Of a stretch of DNA of 64,000 nt, positions 45,301-57,649 are shown one piece after another. Below the pieces are notes generated by a model. That model had not been told where the DNA came from, did no database searches, and was given only the letters and a program-made list of their open reading frames with translations. This DNA comes from Welwitschia mirabilis (lineage: Eukaryota; Gnetophyta; Gnetopsida; Welwitschiales), in NCBI GenBank assembly GCA_051453625.1, contig JBOZIK010000001.1:286181328-286245327 (forward strand), given 5' to 3'. The position numbers were made by a program, and so were the translations under genes. Each line of letters begins with the position of its first letter. Position 1 is the stretch's first letter.

Positions 45301-45840
45301 GGGACTACTGTCCAGAAACTCTAGTGGCTACACCTTGTTGCTGATGGATTCCCTTTACTCATGGCCTCTCTATGTGGGTGGTAAAAGCCATCACCTTCAT
45401 CTTCTCTTCTTGGCCTCAGATGTTCAATCGTGTCAAGGAGATATGACAATCATGTCGCAATGTAAATAACAGACTGATTATCATAGAACAATGGGATTGG
45501 TCCACTCTGCTATACTTCAAAAGATTCTTTAGCCAAAGAAGCTTACTTGTGGCTACTGCCATCAATCTATACTCTGCCTTCACTAAAGAATCTTACTCCT
45601 AGCTACTCATGACCTCTCTGGTTGAGTGGCAAAAGCCATCACCTTTACCTTCTCTTCTTGGCCTTAGACGTTCAATCATGTCAAGGAGGTATGACTACCA
45701 TGCCACAATGTGGATTGCAGACTAACTATCACAAAACAATGGGATTGGTCCACTCCAAAAAGAGTCTTTAGCCAAAGACTCCAAAAGAGTCTTTAGCTAA
45801 ATAAGCTCACTCGTGACTACTACCATCGCTCTATAATGGG
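45300..45840 (-). repeat. Scrambled tandem units in copia B: gag start joined to RNase H pieces
   Basis: The phrase cttctcttcttggcctcaga...gttcaatc.tgtcaaggag occurs near 45410-45440 and again near 45645-45690. Each is followed directly by RNase H-region text (cacaaaacaatgggattggtccactc) that in copia A lies 3.7 kb away at 23300-23400. The unit is about 230-240 bases. Confidence 0.78.
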
Positions 45841-45923
45841 CCTAGTATATATAAAGCAAGTGAGGTTCCAACCCAAAACCAATTGGTATTAGGTGGAGTG
45901 ATTCACAAGCTTTATATTTATGT
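45836..45923. repeat. Partial copy of the foreign 205-base piece
   Basis: ataatgggcctagtatatat...gattcacaagctttatattt matches 47000-47078 and ends at the 621-N gap 45924-46544. Confidence 0.85.
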
Positions 45924-46544
45924 NNNNNNNNNNNNNNNNNNNNNNNNNNNNNNNNNNNNNNNNNNNNNNNNNNNNNNNNNNNNNNNNNNNNNNNNNNNNN
46001 NNNNNNNNNNNNNNNNNNNNNNNNNNNNNNNNNNNNNNNNNNNNNNNNNNNNNNNNNNNNNNNNNNNNNNNNNNNNNNNNNNNNNNNNNNNNNNNNNNNN
46101 NNNNNNNNNNNNNNNNNNNNNNNNNNNNNNNNNNNNNNNNNNNNNNNNNNNNNNNNNNNNNNNNNNNNNNNNNNNNNNNNNNNNNNNNNNNNNNNNNNNN
46201 NNNNNNNNNNNNNNNNNNNNNNNNNNNNNNNNNNNNNNNNNNNNNNNNNNNNNNNNNNNNNNNNNNNNNNNNNNNNNNNNNNNNNNNNNNNNNNNNNNNN
46301 NNNNNNNNNNNNNNNNNNNNNNNNNNNNNNNNNNNNNNNNNNNNNNNNNNNNNNNNNNNNNNNNNNNNNNNNNNNNNNNNNNNNNNNNNNNNNNNNNNNN
46401 NNNNNNNNNNNNNNNNNNNNNNNNNNNNNNNNNNNNNNNNNNNNNNNNNNNNNNNNNNNNNNNNNNNNNNNNNNNNNNNNNNNNNNNNNNNNNNNNNNNN
46501 NNNNNNNNNNNNNNNNNNNNNNNNNNNNNNNNNNNNNNNNNNNN
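45924..46544. other. Assembly gap (621 N)
   Basis: Run of N inside the rearranged part of copia B, between a partial repeat and a second protease start. Confidence 0.99.
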
Positions 46545-46996
46545 CATTAAATGTATTACTAGAGAGACATTCCAGAGTATCTATAAAGCTCAAAAGTTTC
46601 TGAATTTGATCCGCAGAAAGCCCAAGTGTGTTTGAGCCACTGTTCGGAGCATCTCCTCCTATCTTCGATGCGCTTGACCTTGCTGGCCATGATTCCTATT
46701 TCCTCTGGAACCTCCGATGCTTCAGCTTTGTTGTCCGGCTTGCTATCCATCTCGTGAGATGCCGTCCTTCCACCACTCCGGGTAGCCAATAAGTTTAAAA
46801 CATTTCAAGGGTTGATTCCATGAACGGTTGCAATGAGGACAACGACGCCTTCCATGTCCCCTCTGCATGCCACGGGACTGCTGCCCAGAAACTCTAATGG
46901 CCGCACCTCGCTACTGGTGGGTTCTCATTGCTCGCGGCCTCTCTGTTTGGGTGGTGAAAACCATTACCTCCACCTTCTCTTCTTGGCCTCGAACAC
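46545..46996 (-). pseudogene. Copia B protease start and Gag knuckle, second copy
   Basis: 46545-46670 repeats 44960-45080, and near 46790-46850 the minus strand reads CPHCNRSWNQPLKCFKLIGY. That is a CCHC knuckle with its His changed to Asn and more of the following GYPEW tail intact. This copy is the one in normal position relative to the PBS; the other (45200-45300) is the extra one or belongs to a nested partial element. Confidence 0.8.
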
Positions 46997-47201
46997 GTCC
47001 AGCATATAAAGCAAGTGAGATTCCAATCTAAAACCAATTGGTATTAGGTGGAGTGATTCACAAGCTTTATATTTATGTTTAAGGCCTTCTATTTTATCAA
47101 TGTGGGATAAATCACTCACTTATATTTTCCACTGTGGGATAACACTTGCTTATATTTTCAACACGCCCCCTCACGTGTGGGTTAACCAAGCCAAACATGG
47201 G
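46997..47201 (-). mobile_element. Foreign 205-base piece with polypurine-LTR boundary, nested in copia B
   Basis: Copia A reads gaacatagtcaat where copia B has this piece between two acac tetranucleotides (46993-46996 and 47202-47205). The minus strand contains CACGTGAGGGGGCG then TGTTGAAAATATAAGC, the form of a polypurine tract joined to an LTR start, followed by two cccacA-type direct phrases. It looks like part of another LTR element family. The family is not identified. Confidence 0.65.
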
Positions 47202-47272
47202 ACACAGTCAATTATGTCGAGGAGGTATCACAACCATACCACTTATTATTGTAACGGCCCAAGAGCAACCCG

Positions 47273-47283
47273 CTCTAATACCG
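47273..47283 (-). other. Copia B primer-binding site (initiator tRNA-Met)
   Basis: The minus strand reads CGGTATTAGAG then CGGGTTGCTC; expected TGGTATCAGAGC. The leader after it is the same as in copia A. Confidence 0.8.
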
Positions 47284-47599
47284 TGTTAAAAGAATAAGAA
47301 AGAAAAAACTAAATATAAATTTATTACCTCAAAGGAAGTTCTGTGAAGTGAGTGATGCAAAGGTAGTTCAATTCTATTTGATGTAAGTAGAGAGCCTTTT
47401 ACAAGCATACAAAGGAAATAACAATTTCTTTTCTTTTTTCTTTTTGTAATATATCCACTAACTCCATTAACTTAATAACTATTTCCCTTTTTGTAATAGA
47501 CCTACTAACTCTACTAACTTAATAACCATTTTTCTTTTTATAACCAACCCACTAATTTTATTAACTCAATAACTATACAGAATATTTTATATATCAATA
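47284..47599 (-). repeat. Copia B 5' LTR
   Basis: TGTTAAAAGAATAAG to ATCAATA, followed by gtttg. Partner of 41132-41482. Confidence 0.9.
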
Positions 47600-47813
47600 G
47601 TTTGAGATTTTGATGAAGAAAGATGAGGCCTTTACTCTTGAGAGATGCTAGATAGTATCGAGAGGAGCTTATTTCAACAAAGATCTATGTGTGTTGCCCT
47701 CGCCTGATACTCATCCTACACTTCCACATGGATTACCTCCTCTTAGGATTTCAAAAATTTTCAACTTCCTTTTACTTACTCTTACATTTCTTTGTTCGTG
47801 GATTTCTCTGTAA
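47600..47813 (+). pseudogene. COBRA-like protein pseudogene B, 3' part
   Basis: Resumes the frame cut at 41131: KKDEAFTLERC, a stop region, GAYFNKDLCVLPSPDTHPTL and PH, corresponding to copy A and to the family text KGWAFPRR.YFNGDnCvmPpPD.YP.LPn. The end is a hydrophobic tail (FLLLTLTFLCSWISL) and TAA at 47811-47813, again fitting a GPI-attachment signal. Confidence 0.87.
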
Positions 47814-49073
47814 GATAACTTACAAATTTTCAGGCTAGTTTGTTTATGCTCTGGGGAAGATACACAATTAGAATTAAAGTTGTAAAGCTTCATATAATTT
47901 GGAAGAGAAAATCACTGAGATCCCATAAGAGGAGGGATAGAAAGTAGATGAGAAAAGATTAATAGTCTAAGAATGGCAAGGAAGGCAATCATTAGAGAAA
48001 AAGACACAGTGCCATAGAACATGGATGTAAGACAACAGAAGCAAATGAGAACAACTTAAGAGAAAGACTGCTAGAAAGAGAGAGAACAAGGATCAAATAA
48101 AAAGAAGGTGCATCATGCATCACATGGTGATGGATGAAGGAACAGATATAACTACAGGAGAGAAAAGGCTCTACTCTAGAAATTGAGAACATTGAAAGGC
48201 CATAAAAGCCTGGTCAGTATAAGATCATAGGAAGTAGCAAAGTTAACCAAGCTAACGATGACACAATGAAGCTGCAAACACAAAAAAGAAGTAGATCAGA
48301 AGTGACAACAACAAAGGTAGATTTCTGATGAGTTACTTAGACCTAATAGATACTCACTTGTTTCAAAGCTATTATACTTCAAACTCTCCAATCTATTTCA
48401 AACATAATCCATTACTAAGTTCTTTTTTTAAGGTATATTTTTAAAAAAAATACATCTCGAAAAGTAAGAATATCTCATGTAGTGTTGTTTCCTAAGCATT
48501 AGTACAAAATTGTAATATCTAATCCATTTTTGGAATATCTAGGATCCAAAAAAAAAGGGGAATCTAAAGATTCAATAATTTTATTTATTCATTTATTTTT
48601 TAAATTGGAATTCATACAATATCAAGCATTGTAAAAGAAATAACTAGAATTAGTGGAATTATACATTAAAGTTTATAGTTTACTATTTAAGTATTAAATT
48701 CCCTTTTAAAATTGAATTCATATAATTTACTCCTTAAAAAGAAAGGATAGATTTGTGGTATATTTCAATAGATTCATTTTCTAGTATTACTTTCATTTAT
48801 CTTTAAATATTCACATATAAGGATCTAGTAAATTTCATTTATTTGAAACTTTATTACTTTATTTACAAAACAATTTTTAATAGAAATCATATTTAAATAT
48901 GTTTTAATCATAAAGTACCTTTAATGAAACACTCTTATCTTGAAATCTTTTATTTAAAAATTTATTTTGCATTTTGGGCATAACATAGTAATACCCATGA
49001 TATTAAATAGAATCCAAATATCAAAGCAGAATCACAAACATAACATTACAAAAAATATTTGTAAAATTATGCT
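47814..49073 (+). other. Downstream flank of COBRA B
   Basis: Colinear with 28070-28199 plus 29793-30923 of copy A; no coding frame. The 66-codon minus frame at 47992-48192 is not kept in copy A. Confidence 0.7.
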
Positions 49074-49194
49074 CACAATATCTAATATTCTATATAAAAT
49101 TTAAAGTCATCACTTTTATAATTTAATTATATGGTTAGATAACTTTGTATGATGTGAGTAAAAAAATGGAAAAGAAACAATAAGCTAAGATACA

Positions 49195-49735
49195 TTTGGA
49201 GGAGAAAGATACAAACTACAAGTACAAAGGACCTTTATGATACCCATTCATTTTGAGGAGGAGAATACCAATTACATATGTAGACTCCAAATTATTCATT
49301 TATAGCATGAATAAGATACATATGAATATGTAAACATTCCCAAATAAAGGGTGCACTACCTTTTAAAAAAAGGAAGAATAAAAGGAATTTAAAATAAAAA
49401 CTGAAAATACCTCTTCACATGCAGAAGATACATATTACAAAAGATCTCCACTTTGACAGAGAAGATACACATTATATGTTAAATATCTCCATTCTTATGG
49501 GAAAGGTATTAAGTATACAACATAAATACTTTAATGCCATATATAAGCCTTCTAACTCAAAAACAAAAAAAAATAAAAATAAATAAGGCATATCATATGA
49601 GGAAGATAAACATTCTACATGATGAAGACCTCCATAGAGCACACTCATATCATAAGATTCTTAATGTAGAAGATATTTATTTTTATTTATAAGATACAAA
49701 TTATATATGTTAAGGGCCTCCATATCATCATGATC
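49195..49735. repeat. Degenerate minisatellite, about 60-75-base period
   Basis: About eight loose copies of a unit like (a/g)gaagatacanattacatatg...acctccat: near 49205, 49260, 49310, 49425, 49465, 49600, 49670 and 49690. Units vary greatly in length and sequence. Confidence 0.6.
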
Positions 49736-52700
49736 TATTATGAGAATAACATATTGCTTTACTAGGCATTACTCATGAAAATTAGGTAACCAACATGGAA
49801 ATGTACTAGTTGTACTAGTCCTAGAAAATCAAAACTTATCATTCAGCATGGGGATTCCTAAATGGTATATTAAAACACACTCTTATCTTAGTCATATGCT
49901 TGAGCCACTTGTGAAGACCTCTCACACCATCATACTCATGATTTATTTGGGATTATATCTAGTACATGAATATATTTATCATATCTTGTAATCTATTTCA
50001 TTAATGAGAAATTTATAATGTTTACTTAGTATATCCATGAGAGGATGGAATGTGAATTTGGAAAATCCTTTTATCCTTTAATGAAGTATTTCTTGTATTT
50101 TGGAACTTAAACCCTCACAGTCTTGTAAACTAATGGATTTTCTTCCTACCTCAATTTTCATTTTTGTTGTAATTAACCTATACAAACAGACTCATTTTTT
50201 TAATTGATCTATTGAAACTAGGTTAAAGCTTATCATAATAATATTCAAAATATTAATGAAAATAAATTTCTAGCTTGTAAATAAATTTTTGGTTTACTTA
50301 TTTAATTAACTCATCATCCTATTTTCTTTATTTTAAGTTTGGTATACTAGATCCTTTAATTAGGTAATAAATTTAATTTAAGCCCTACTAATTAATAGTA
50401 TGAGGGTGAGGCATTTTAATGATCTATATTAGGTTTATGAAACTACATATGATTTATAATTAGTTATTATACTTAGTTTTTAATTGCGTATAAGATTGTA
50501 GTTTAATACATCAAATAAGCCTAAGTAGGAAAAAAATGCATGAAATTAAAATTTTACGTTATTTTTTGCTTATTTTCCTTTGTTTTTTAAAATCCCAAAT
50601 TATAATGCAAGGTTAAATTTCATTAAAATAAATACACTAAAAAAGGTGACTTTAAAATTCATCCTTGATCAAATCATTTCTAATTAGTTATCTATCTTTT
50701 CAACTAAATTAATGATCTATTTTTTTTAATTTGCTATAAAAATTCACCTAAACCCTTACTATTTTTCATTACTGGTGCTACCACTATTAATAATTTTCTA
50801 CCTTAATCCATGATAACCTTATCATATAGCATGCATCAAGTTTCATAAGTTCCCTCTTTAAATCCATCAATTCCACTGTTTCTCTTTATTTTTAATGATG
50901 TTACTTATTCTTGTCTTATGTACACATCGACCTTGATCAAACTTATCCTCACCTTATCACCTATGCTTAGCTTGATTGAAACCATCATCAATGCATTAAA
51001 ACTACTAATTTTCTTCATCCTCTCATTGTTAAGCTGCTTAATTCTTATTTTAATTAACAAGTCCATTCCTGGGTAATCTAACTAGTGTTATTATTAGGTT
51101 TACTTTTTTCTTCCTTCTATTACTGCTACATGAACTAAATTTTTCAAATTTAAGTCTTCATGAGTTTAAGCCTATCTATATTTATAGTTTATGCACATTT
51201 TTATTTGAGCTGATACTACTGTTTATTTTCTTCATATCACCATCCATTTTTAACTCAAAAATATTTCCTTCTGGAAAATTATTTAGACACTTCCTCATTC
51301 AACGTGTTATTAAATGCATGAACAAGATGGATATGAGAGATTAGAAGGTCCATATATAAGAGAATAGAAAAACCTATTTTTCAAGGAAGGTAAATAAATT
51401 CTATGATAATATGTTACTATTACATGTAAGTAAAGAAGACAAAAACATAAATAAAGAATAATATGAATGGAAACTCACCATACTAGTTAAAGGTATTATC
51501 ATTTCCATTACTCATGATTTAATTTCTATAACCTAAGGCATTCCCAAACTTAATTTTCATGTTTCTTCATTAAAAATGATTTAGCTATATTATGTGGCGA
51601 ATTAGACATTCATTATTTTCTAAATAGTGATAAAGCTATTCCATATAAATACTTGTTTATAAATTATTTGCCACTATTTAAATTCATCATTATAAATGTG
51701 TATCCCTTCTTACATGTTATTTATTCTTAATACTCATTCCTAAATCTTATGTGCATTATCTGTTATTAAAAGAGGTTTAATATGTGTAAATTTTTTTTTG
51801 ATATACTTAAGAAGGCAAGGGAAAATACTACAAATATTTTTAACCCTATAATTGTTAGTGATATTTTGTAACACGTAAATCATAATAAACCTCTCTATGT
51901 TACGAAGTAAAATGAAAATGTCATGGATTTTATTAGTAGTAAATAGATCACTGGAGTAAGAAGATATAATTTAATTATTTGGCCCTAAGAGCATAAGTAA
52001 AGACATTTAGAAACCAAAACCAAAAATAAAAGGAAGAAGAAGTAAATCCACAATCACATCGATCTTATTAAAGAGTCATGACATTAGGACCTATTTCATT
52101 ATAAGAGAAAAACGATCTCATGGAGGTAGTACTACCTAGATAAAAGAATTAACATATAGGATTTGAGAAGGATACAAATAAATTACAATTATTTTATCCA
52201 ATTTTATGAGAAATTATTTAACTTATGTATAAATTCAAAATTTTATTTAATTAACAAATTTTAAAAATTAAAATATTCACAAACGAATTCGGATCTCTAT
52301 GATGAATTTGAATTCTAACCTTATAATTCTCATGATTCAAGTTTATTTTTCTTATATATGACTATTAATAAAGCATTTATAACTCATTAGTTTACACAAA
52401 TTCAATTATTAATATGGTACATACATAAGGTATGTGAAATTTTTTTAAATTTTGAGATAACTTTTATAACGCTTCATTATAAAGGTTTGCTAAGGAAATA
52501 AAAAATTGATTGGTTGGTAGGTTTATTTAAATTTAAATTTTCATATGTTTAGCTCCTAAATTTTAGTAAATTATTATATTTCCAAAATTCTAAATGCCAT
52601 ATTTGTAATTAATTTATGGCTAACTATGTTTATATTTTAATTATTAGAAATGTTACTAAGAAGAACTAACTTTTAGTATTTCATTTATAGGTTATTATAA

Positions 52701-52799
52701 GCTACTTAAATCTTATTAGAGATAACATAGTTAAAGAAACTTATATTAACATCTAAACTATTAGCATTAATGGTATTCCATACCTAAGAGTATTTTGCA
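49736..52799. other. Unassigned AT-rich region
   Basis: No frame above about 60 codons and no element motif on either strand. If the LTR at 52800-55705 is the 3' LTR of an element, this is where its internal part would lie, but I see no gag, pol or PBS. Confidence 0.45.
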
Positions 52800-55705
52800 A
52801 AAGAGGACAATTCAATCAGTTATTAAGTTGATAAATTAACCTTATAGCCTAGTGTTAAACTAATTTATGTTTTACTATCTAAGGATATTTATTACTATTC
52901 ATTTTTAAAAATTTATAAATCCTAAATTTTTGATAAAATAAGATATGAATAGTCATTAATTTACATTACTTTTCAAAGTATGATACTACACTTAGAGGAA
53001 TGTTTAAACTTTTTAGTTGACAAGGACCTTGGACACTAAATGAGATCAAAATTATGTGTTTTGATGTAATTTAAGACCATTCACAATGTTTGTGATCAAC
53101 AGATCAAGATCTAAGATCAAAATGTAGAGCATGGAGAATTACTTTATCCTAGTAGCTCTATAGATGAGTCATAGTCCCTTTTTATCATCACATCTTATCC
53201 ACTTGATGATGCAATGATTTTGACTTATTCTAACACTAGATTCATAGTATTATATGATATTAGAGTCTTTTAAAATTTTAATAACTTGGAAATTTAGATT
53301 CTAGGGACTATAATTTGCACATTTCTAGTCATTTTTTAATCAAATTTAATGTTTTCATATAATATTAGTCACAAGAGAAAAAATTGAGTCAATTTATTTT
53401 TTGGAAGGGTCATTTCAATTTCATTTGCATGAGTAAATTGACACTATAGTGTCACTAGATAGTTTTGTCTAACTAAAAATGAATCACATGCAAAACTTTG
53501 ATGGCTATGACAACTCCTTACCTTAAAACTAATTCAAGTGCATGTATAAATATCCCTTTAATGCCCAAGATCATATAATAATGTTACTATATCAAATTTA
53601 TGTTATTTTAGTACTCTTAAATTGAATTCAAACCATTTTCAAGCCTTGGAAGGATATTTTATACTTTATTTCTCTTATTTTTCTTCACTTCAGCTCTAAA
53701 AGCCTTCTAGATTCTTCATTCTCATCTTTTGTTATTATACAGATGCATTTTTAACCTTCTACATCCTTTTAAATGCCATTTTTAATTACTTTTCTTCCAT
53801 TTTCATCTACTCCAAGGACATTGTAAGAGTAATAAAGTATATGTAAAGGAATAGCATAATAGGAGTAGAAGGCATTAAATTTTATAAACAATTGGATTGA
53901 ATACTAATAGAAAGGGCTGTGATTTCATCTAAAGATAATTAGTTTTTTTCCCTTATGTTTTTATACTTTTGTTTACTTGATTTATGCTTTTCTATCATGC
54001 TTTTCTTTCAATTTAATTACACTTTGTATAGCATGTTGCATCATTAGTACTAATTGGATTGTTGTGCATTTAGTACCTATAATTGAATACTGTAATTTTG
54101 CATGGTTTATTACTTTATATTATAAAAATAATTTAGTACCTAAGAAAATAATGATGAATTTCTATTTTTTTATTTCTAATAATAGTATATTAGCTTTTAA
54201 ATATGTCATTTACATTTATTTAAAATCAAAATTGTCTATTTTTTTATTGATTCTTCTCTTTTCTTTCTCCTCTTCTCAAAATTAAAGTGAACTAGTAAAT
54301 TTTAGTGTTTGTTGACTGTACCTCTTTTTCAGAACCTCTAATGGTTTTGAAACTTTATCTATAACTTTCTTTCATTATTTTAAAACATCTATTCTCAATT
54401 ATTTAGAATCTGAATTCAACCTCTAAAATCCCTTTTCTGGCCATTTACAGGCAAGGTTGTAGTTTTATTTAGAAAACATTTGAGCTATAAAATCTTTTTT
54501 TTTTTTAAAATACATAATGTATCTATCTAGAATTTTTCTAAAATTAAAGATTTTATTTTATAATATTTTTGATCATTTTTAGTATATACAATTTAATTTT
54601 TCTTAAGATTTATAGCTTTCTTAATATTTGTGGTAAAAATAGGGTTGACTATAATATTTGTAGTTTTTTTCTAAATGAATTGTTTATGTTGGTTTCAATT
54701 GATTCTACTTGATATTGAATGTTTGGTTTAAAAAACCTATTTTATGATATATTTTGAGTATTTTGAAGATTTCCAGAATTTCTAAGTCCATTCTTATGAA
54801 TTTCCTCTTTTCAATTGCTCTCTTTTCTTCATTTTATCTCTTTGTATTAGTCAAAATAGCTTGAAATTAACTAAGTCCCACAATGATGTAATAAACATTC
54901 GTATAATGGTTTTTATCAATTACGTGTTGATTTGAAACTTAATTAGATCTTTACTTAATTTTATAACTCATTTCATGATAAGTAAATAGTTATCTTTTAA
55001 GTCAATTATATTAGAATTTACAAAAAATCTTATTAAGCTCAAATGGTTTGCTATGTTAATTTGAACAATTTTATTTTCAAAATGTTGTATTCCAATTTTA
55101 ATATGTTGTGCATTTTGTACAGAATGTAATGAGATGTTTGAATTACTTAACTACATCCATATTATATGATTTCTAGTAATAAGCTTTCCAAAAAAATTAT
55201 TTTTGCATGAAAATAACTTAGATAGATTTGACTATTTAAATTTTCTTGTTATTCATTTAAGTTGTAAATGATATTTAGGGTCACAGTGAATATTTATAAA
55301 ATATTATTTTTCCTATTTTATTGTATTTGGATTTTCACATCTTACGAAATTATGCTTTCATACATATAGTTCTTTATGATAATTATAAGTCATGTGTGTT
55401 AATTACTTGTATGTCACTTAAGAGAAATAGTTGTTTTATCATGTAAAATAACTATTTGATAAGATAATATTAATATTTTCATATAAATTCATATGAAGTA
55501 TTCTATCAGTTTAATACTGATATGTTTCTACAACATATGCAATTTGACCCAGCAGATTTCTTTATGCTTTAATTTAAACTATTTATACTTGGCTTTGTTT
55601 TCTTGGGTTGAATTATTATATTAAGTGCACATTTCTTCTTGCGAAGGCTCAAATCATGATTTTCTTGTTTTAAAAATTGATTTTTTCTTTTGTTCAATAA
55701 CATGG
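52800..55705 (+). repeat. Athila-family LTR, second locus (solo or orphan)
   Basis: Colinear with 18340-21230: ctaaatttttgataaaataag near 52922, gatcaagatctaagatcaaaa near 53105, catgcttttctttcaattta near 53995, then the right third matching both the 5' remnant and the 3' LTR. It is in the same orientation as the Athila element but clearly diverged from both its LTRs, so it comes from another insertion. No decayed PBS follows at 55706. The 102-codon frame at 53977-54285 lies inside the LTR and is not a gene. Confidence 0.75.
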
Positions 55706-57649
55706 ATAAACCACTAAATATCTTTACCCCTAAGAAGAGCTATAAAAACACATTCAACCTTAAGGGTTAATCATCCTTAATCTTTTACTTAATACTTGAT
55801 TGTAAAGCTTGGATTTCATCATCGTTAGAGTATTATTCATCATTACTAATTGGAACGTTTCCAATTTCATATTCAAAATTCTAATGGCTATGTCAAGACT
55901 TATCTTATCATAAGATTATAATGCTTCTTTCTCACTCACAAGGTATATGAAAATGATTTTTTCTTATGGCATCAATCATTTCTTGTCTTAATTAATGATG
56001 TGATATTCCTTATAATTTTTGCATCATTACTGAATATGCTTTTATATATGATTAGAGTTACTTTACTTATTTATCTTTAATTAAATTAATATTACTAGTT
56101 ACAAAATAGTGTTTTTTATATATTATTATATATTTATTTCTTATATTTATTATTTTAATATTTTATATGGTTTAGATGATTGATATATTAGTAGATGATA
56201 TCTCTCTTGCTATTCTATTTTTTTCTACATTTCATTGTAAGATGTAATATTTTATTTACTTATACTTCCTTAGAATTAGAATTTGTAGTGAAGAGTCTAT
56301 TACTTATTTAAGAAACTAATTTATGCTTAGTGAATTATTTCTCATTTGAATAAGGTTTACATAATAGATTACATTATGAATAGTTATTCTTGATTCTTAG
56401 GGGAGAAAAAAATATCAAATCAAATGAATTCTTTTCTTTAATTGCTTTCTAGATCCCTTTTCTACTTAATTTTACATTTAAAACCTTTAGCTTGTTCTTC
56501 TAAGCTTTTAATACCTTTGTGATTCTTGTAAGAGAACAACAATTAAAATTAACTATTATACAATAAGACACTATTATTTTTTATTATAAATTTTTTACCT
56601 ATTATTTAATATCTAGGGTACATATTTCATATATCACAATATGTTTATAAGTTAGGGCATCATAAGAGCCTATTAAAAAGGTTCTCACTTAGGTAAAATT
56701 TCTTAAGAGACGTGTGTAATAAATACAAAAGTAAATATAAAAAGGACTTTTTTTTAGCTTAAATATTTAGTTCTATTATTTACAATAAACTTTTATCTAA
56801 GTCTAGAGAACATTATTTCTTAAATATATCACATTAGTGGAATAAAAGAATAAATAAATCCTTATTATATTTTAAATCTAATATGAACTTAATGTCATAT
56901 TTATTATGCAAGAATTTAAATTAGAAGGATATGACTTTGCAACTTGTAAATCATACAATTAAAATTCCTAAAAAAGTAAGAGAAGATATTAAGATATTAT
57001 TTAATAATTTTTACTATTCTACTTTATTATTTTAGAACTGAAATATACTCCTAAAGATTCTCACTTATTTTAAATAGTTCATGTATTCTACTTTTAACTA
57101 TTTAATTAAAAATAAGAGTGATGTGAATAAACTTTTATTTGAAAACATGAATACAAAGTTACACATTTTTACTACTATAAATAAAAATCATTTTTATGAT
57201 GTTAAAGATATAGATCTAATTAAAATTCTTTATGAAGATCTAATGCCTTCACTTCTATCATATATTGTGATCTATGAAATATGTTGCACAGTGATCAAAG
57301 TATATGTTGCAGTCTTAAAATAAGAAATTATGTCTTTTATTATAGCATAAATAATCATAATTATCATTCACTTATTGGAACTACAAAGGTCTTTTAAATA
57401 TTTTCAAGAACTCTTAATCATTTTATAGGTTGATGTTTAATATAAGAAGGGTTTAAAAATTCATTAATTAATGAATTTATATAACCTCTTAAGAATCTAG
57501 AATAACTATTTACAAGGCAATGTATCATGCAAACCTTAGCTAAGGAGTACCCCACTAAGTAAAATTGGTTTCTTAGATAGATAATAATCCATTGTAATGT
57601 AAATATTAAATTAAAAAATTTATACATAATAAATATCATTTCTTTTAAG
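55706..57649. other. Unassigned AT-rich region
   Basis: An 80-codon plus frame at 57081-57323 (MYSTFNYLIKNKSDVNKLLF...) has no family I recognise and typical AT-rich composition (many Asn, Lys, Ile). Nothing else is supported. Confidence 0.45.

Larger units (their letters stand above)
41132..47599 (-). mobile_element. Ty1/copia element B, inserted in COBRA-like pseudogene B
   Basis: LTRs 41132-41482 and 47284-47599 bound 6.5 kb on the minus strand. RT, integrase, linker and protease match copia A almost throughout, so both are one family. It is longer than A because the right half (45420-47201) carries extra, scrambled copies of knuckle, protease-start and RNase H sequence and a foreign 205-base piece. 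As in copia A the UBN2 part of Gag is not found. Three N runs (42270-42272, 44294-44393, 45924-46544) lie inside. Confidence 0.92.
39620..49073 (+). repeat. COBRA-containing segment, copy B of the duplication
   Basis: Pairs with 21690-30923 as described there. After removal of copia B, it is an unbroken colinear match of host sequence. It lacks the two insertions found in copy A, and copy A lacks copia B. Confidence 0.85.

Noticed and set aside
45883-46635. Several frames over 200 codons on both strands
   Set aside because: They consist of the 621-N gap; the real sequence at the edges belongs to copia B.
53977-54285. 102-codon frame rich in hydrophobic residues
   Set aside because: It lies inside the Athila-family LTR; the homologous LTR at 19470-19750 does not keep the frame.
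57081-57323. 80-codon plus frame MYSTFNYLIKNKSDV...
   Set aside because: AT-rich residue composition and no recognisable motif or neighbour; left as unassigned sequence.
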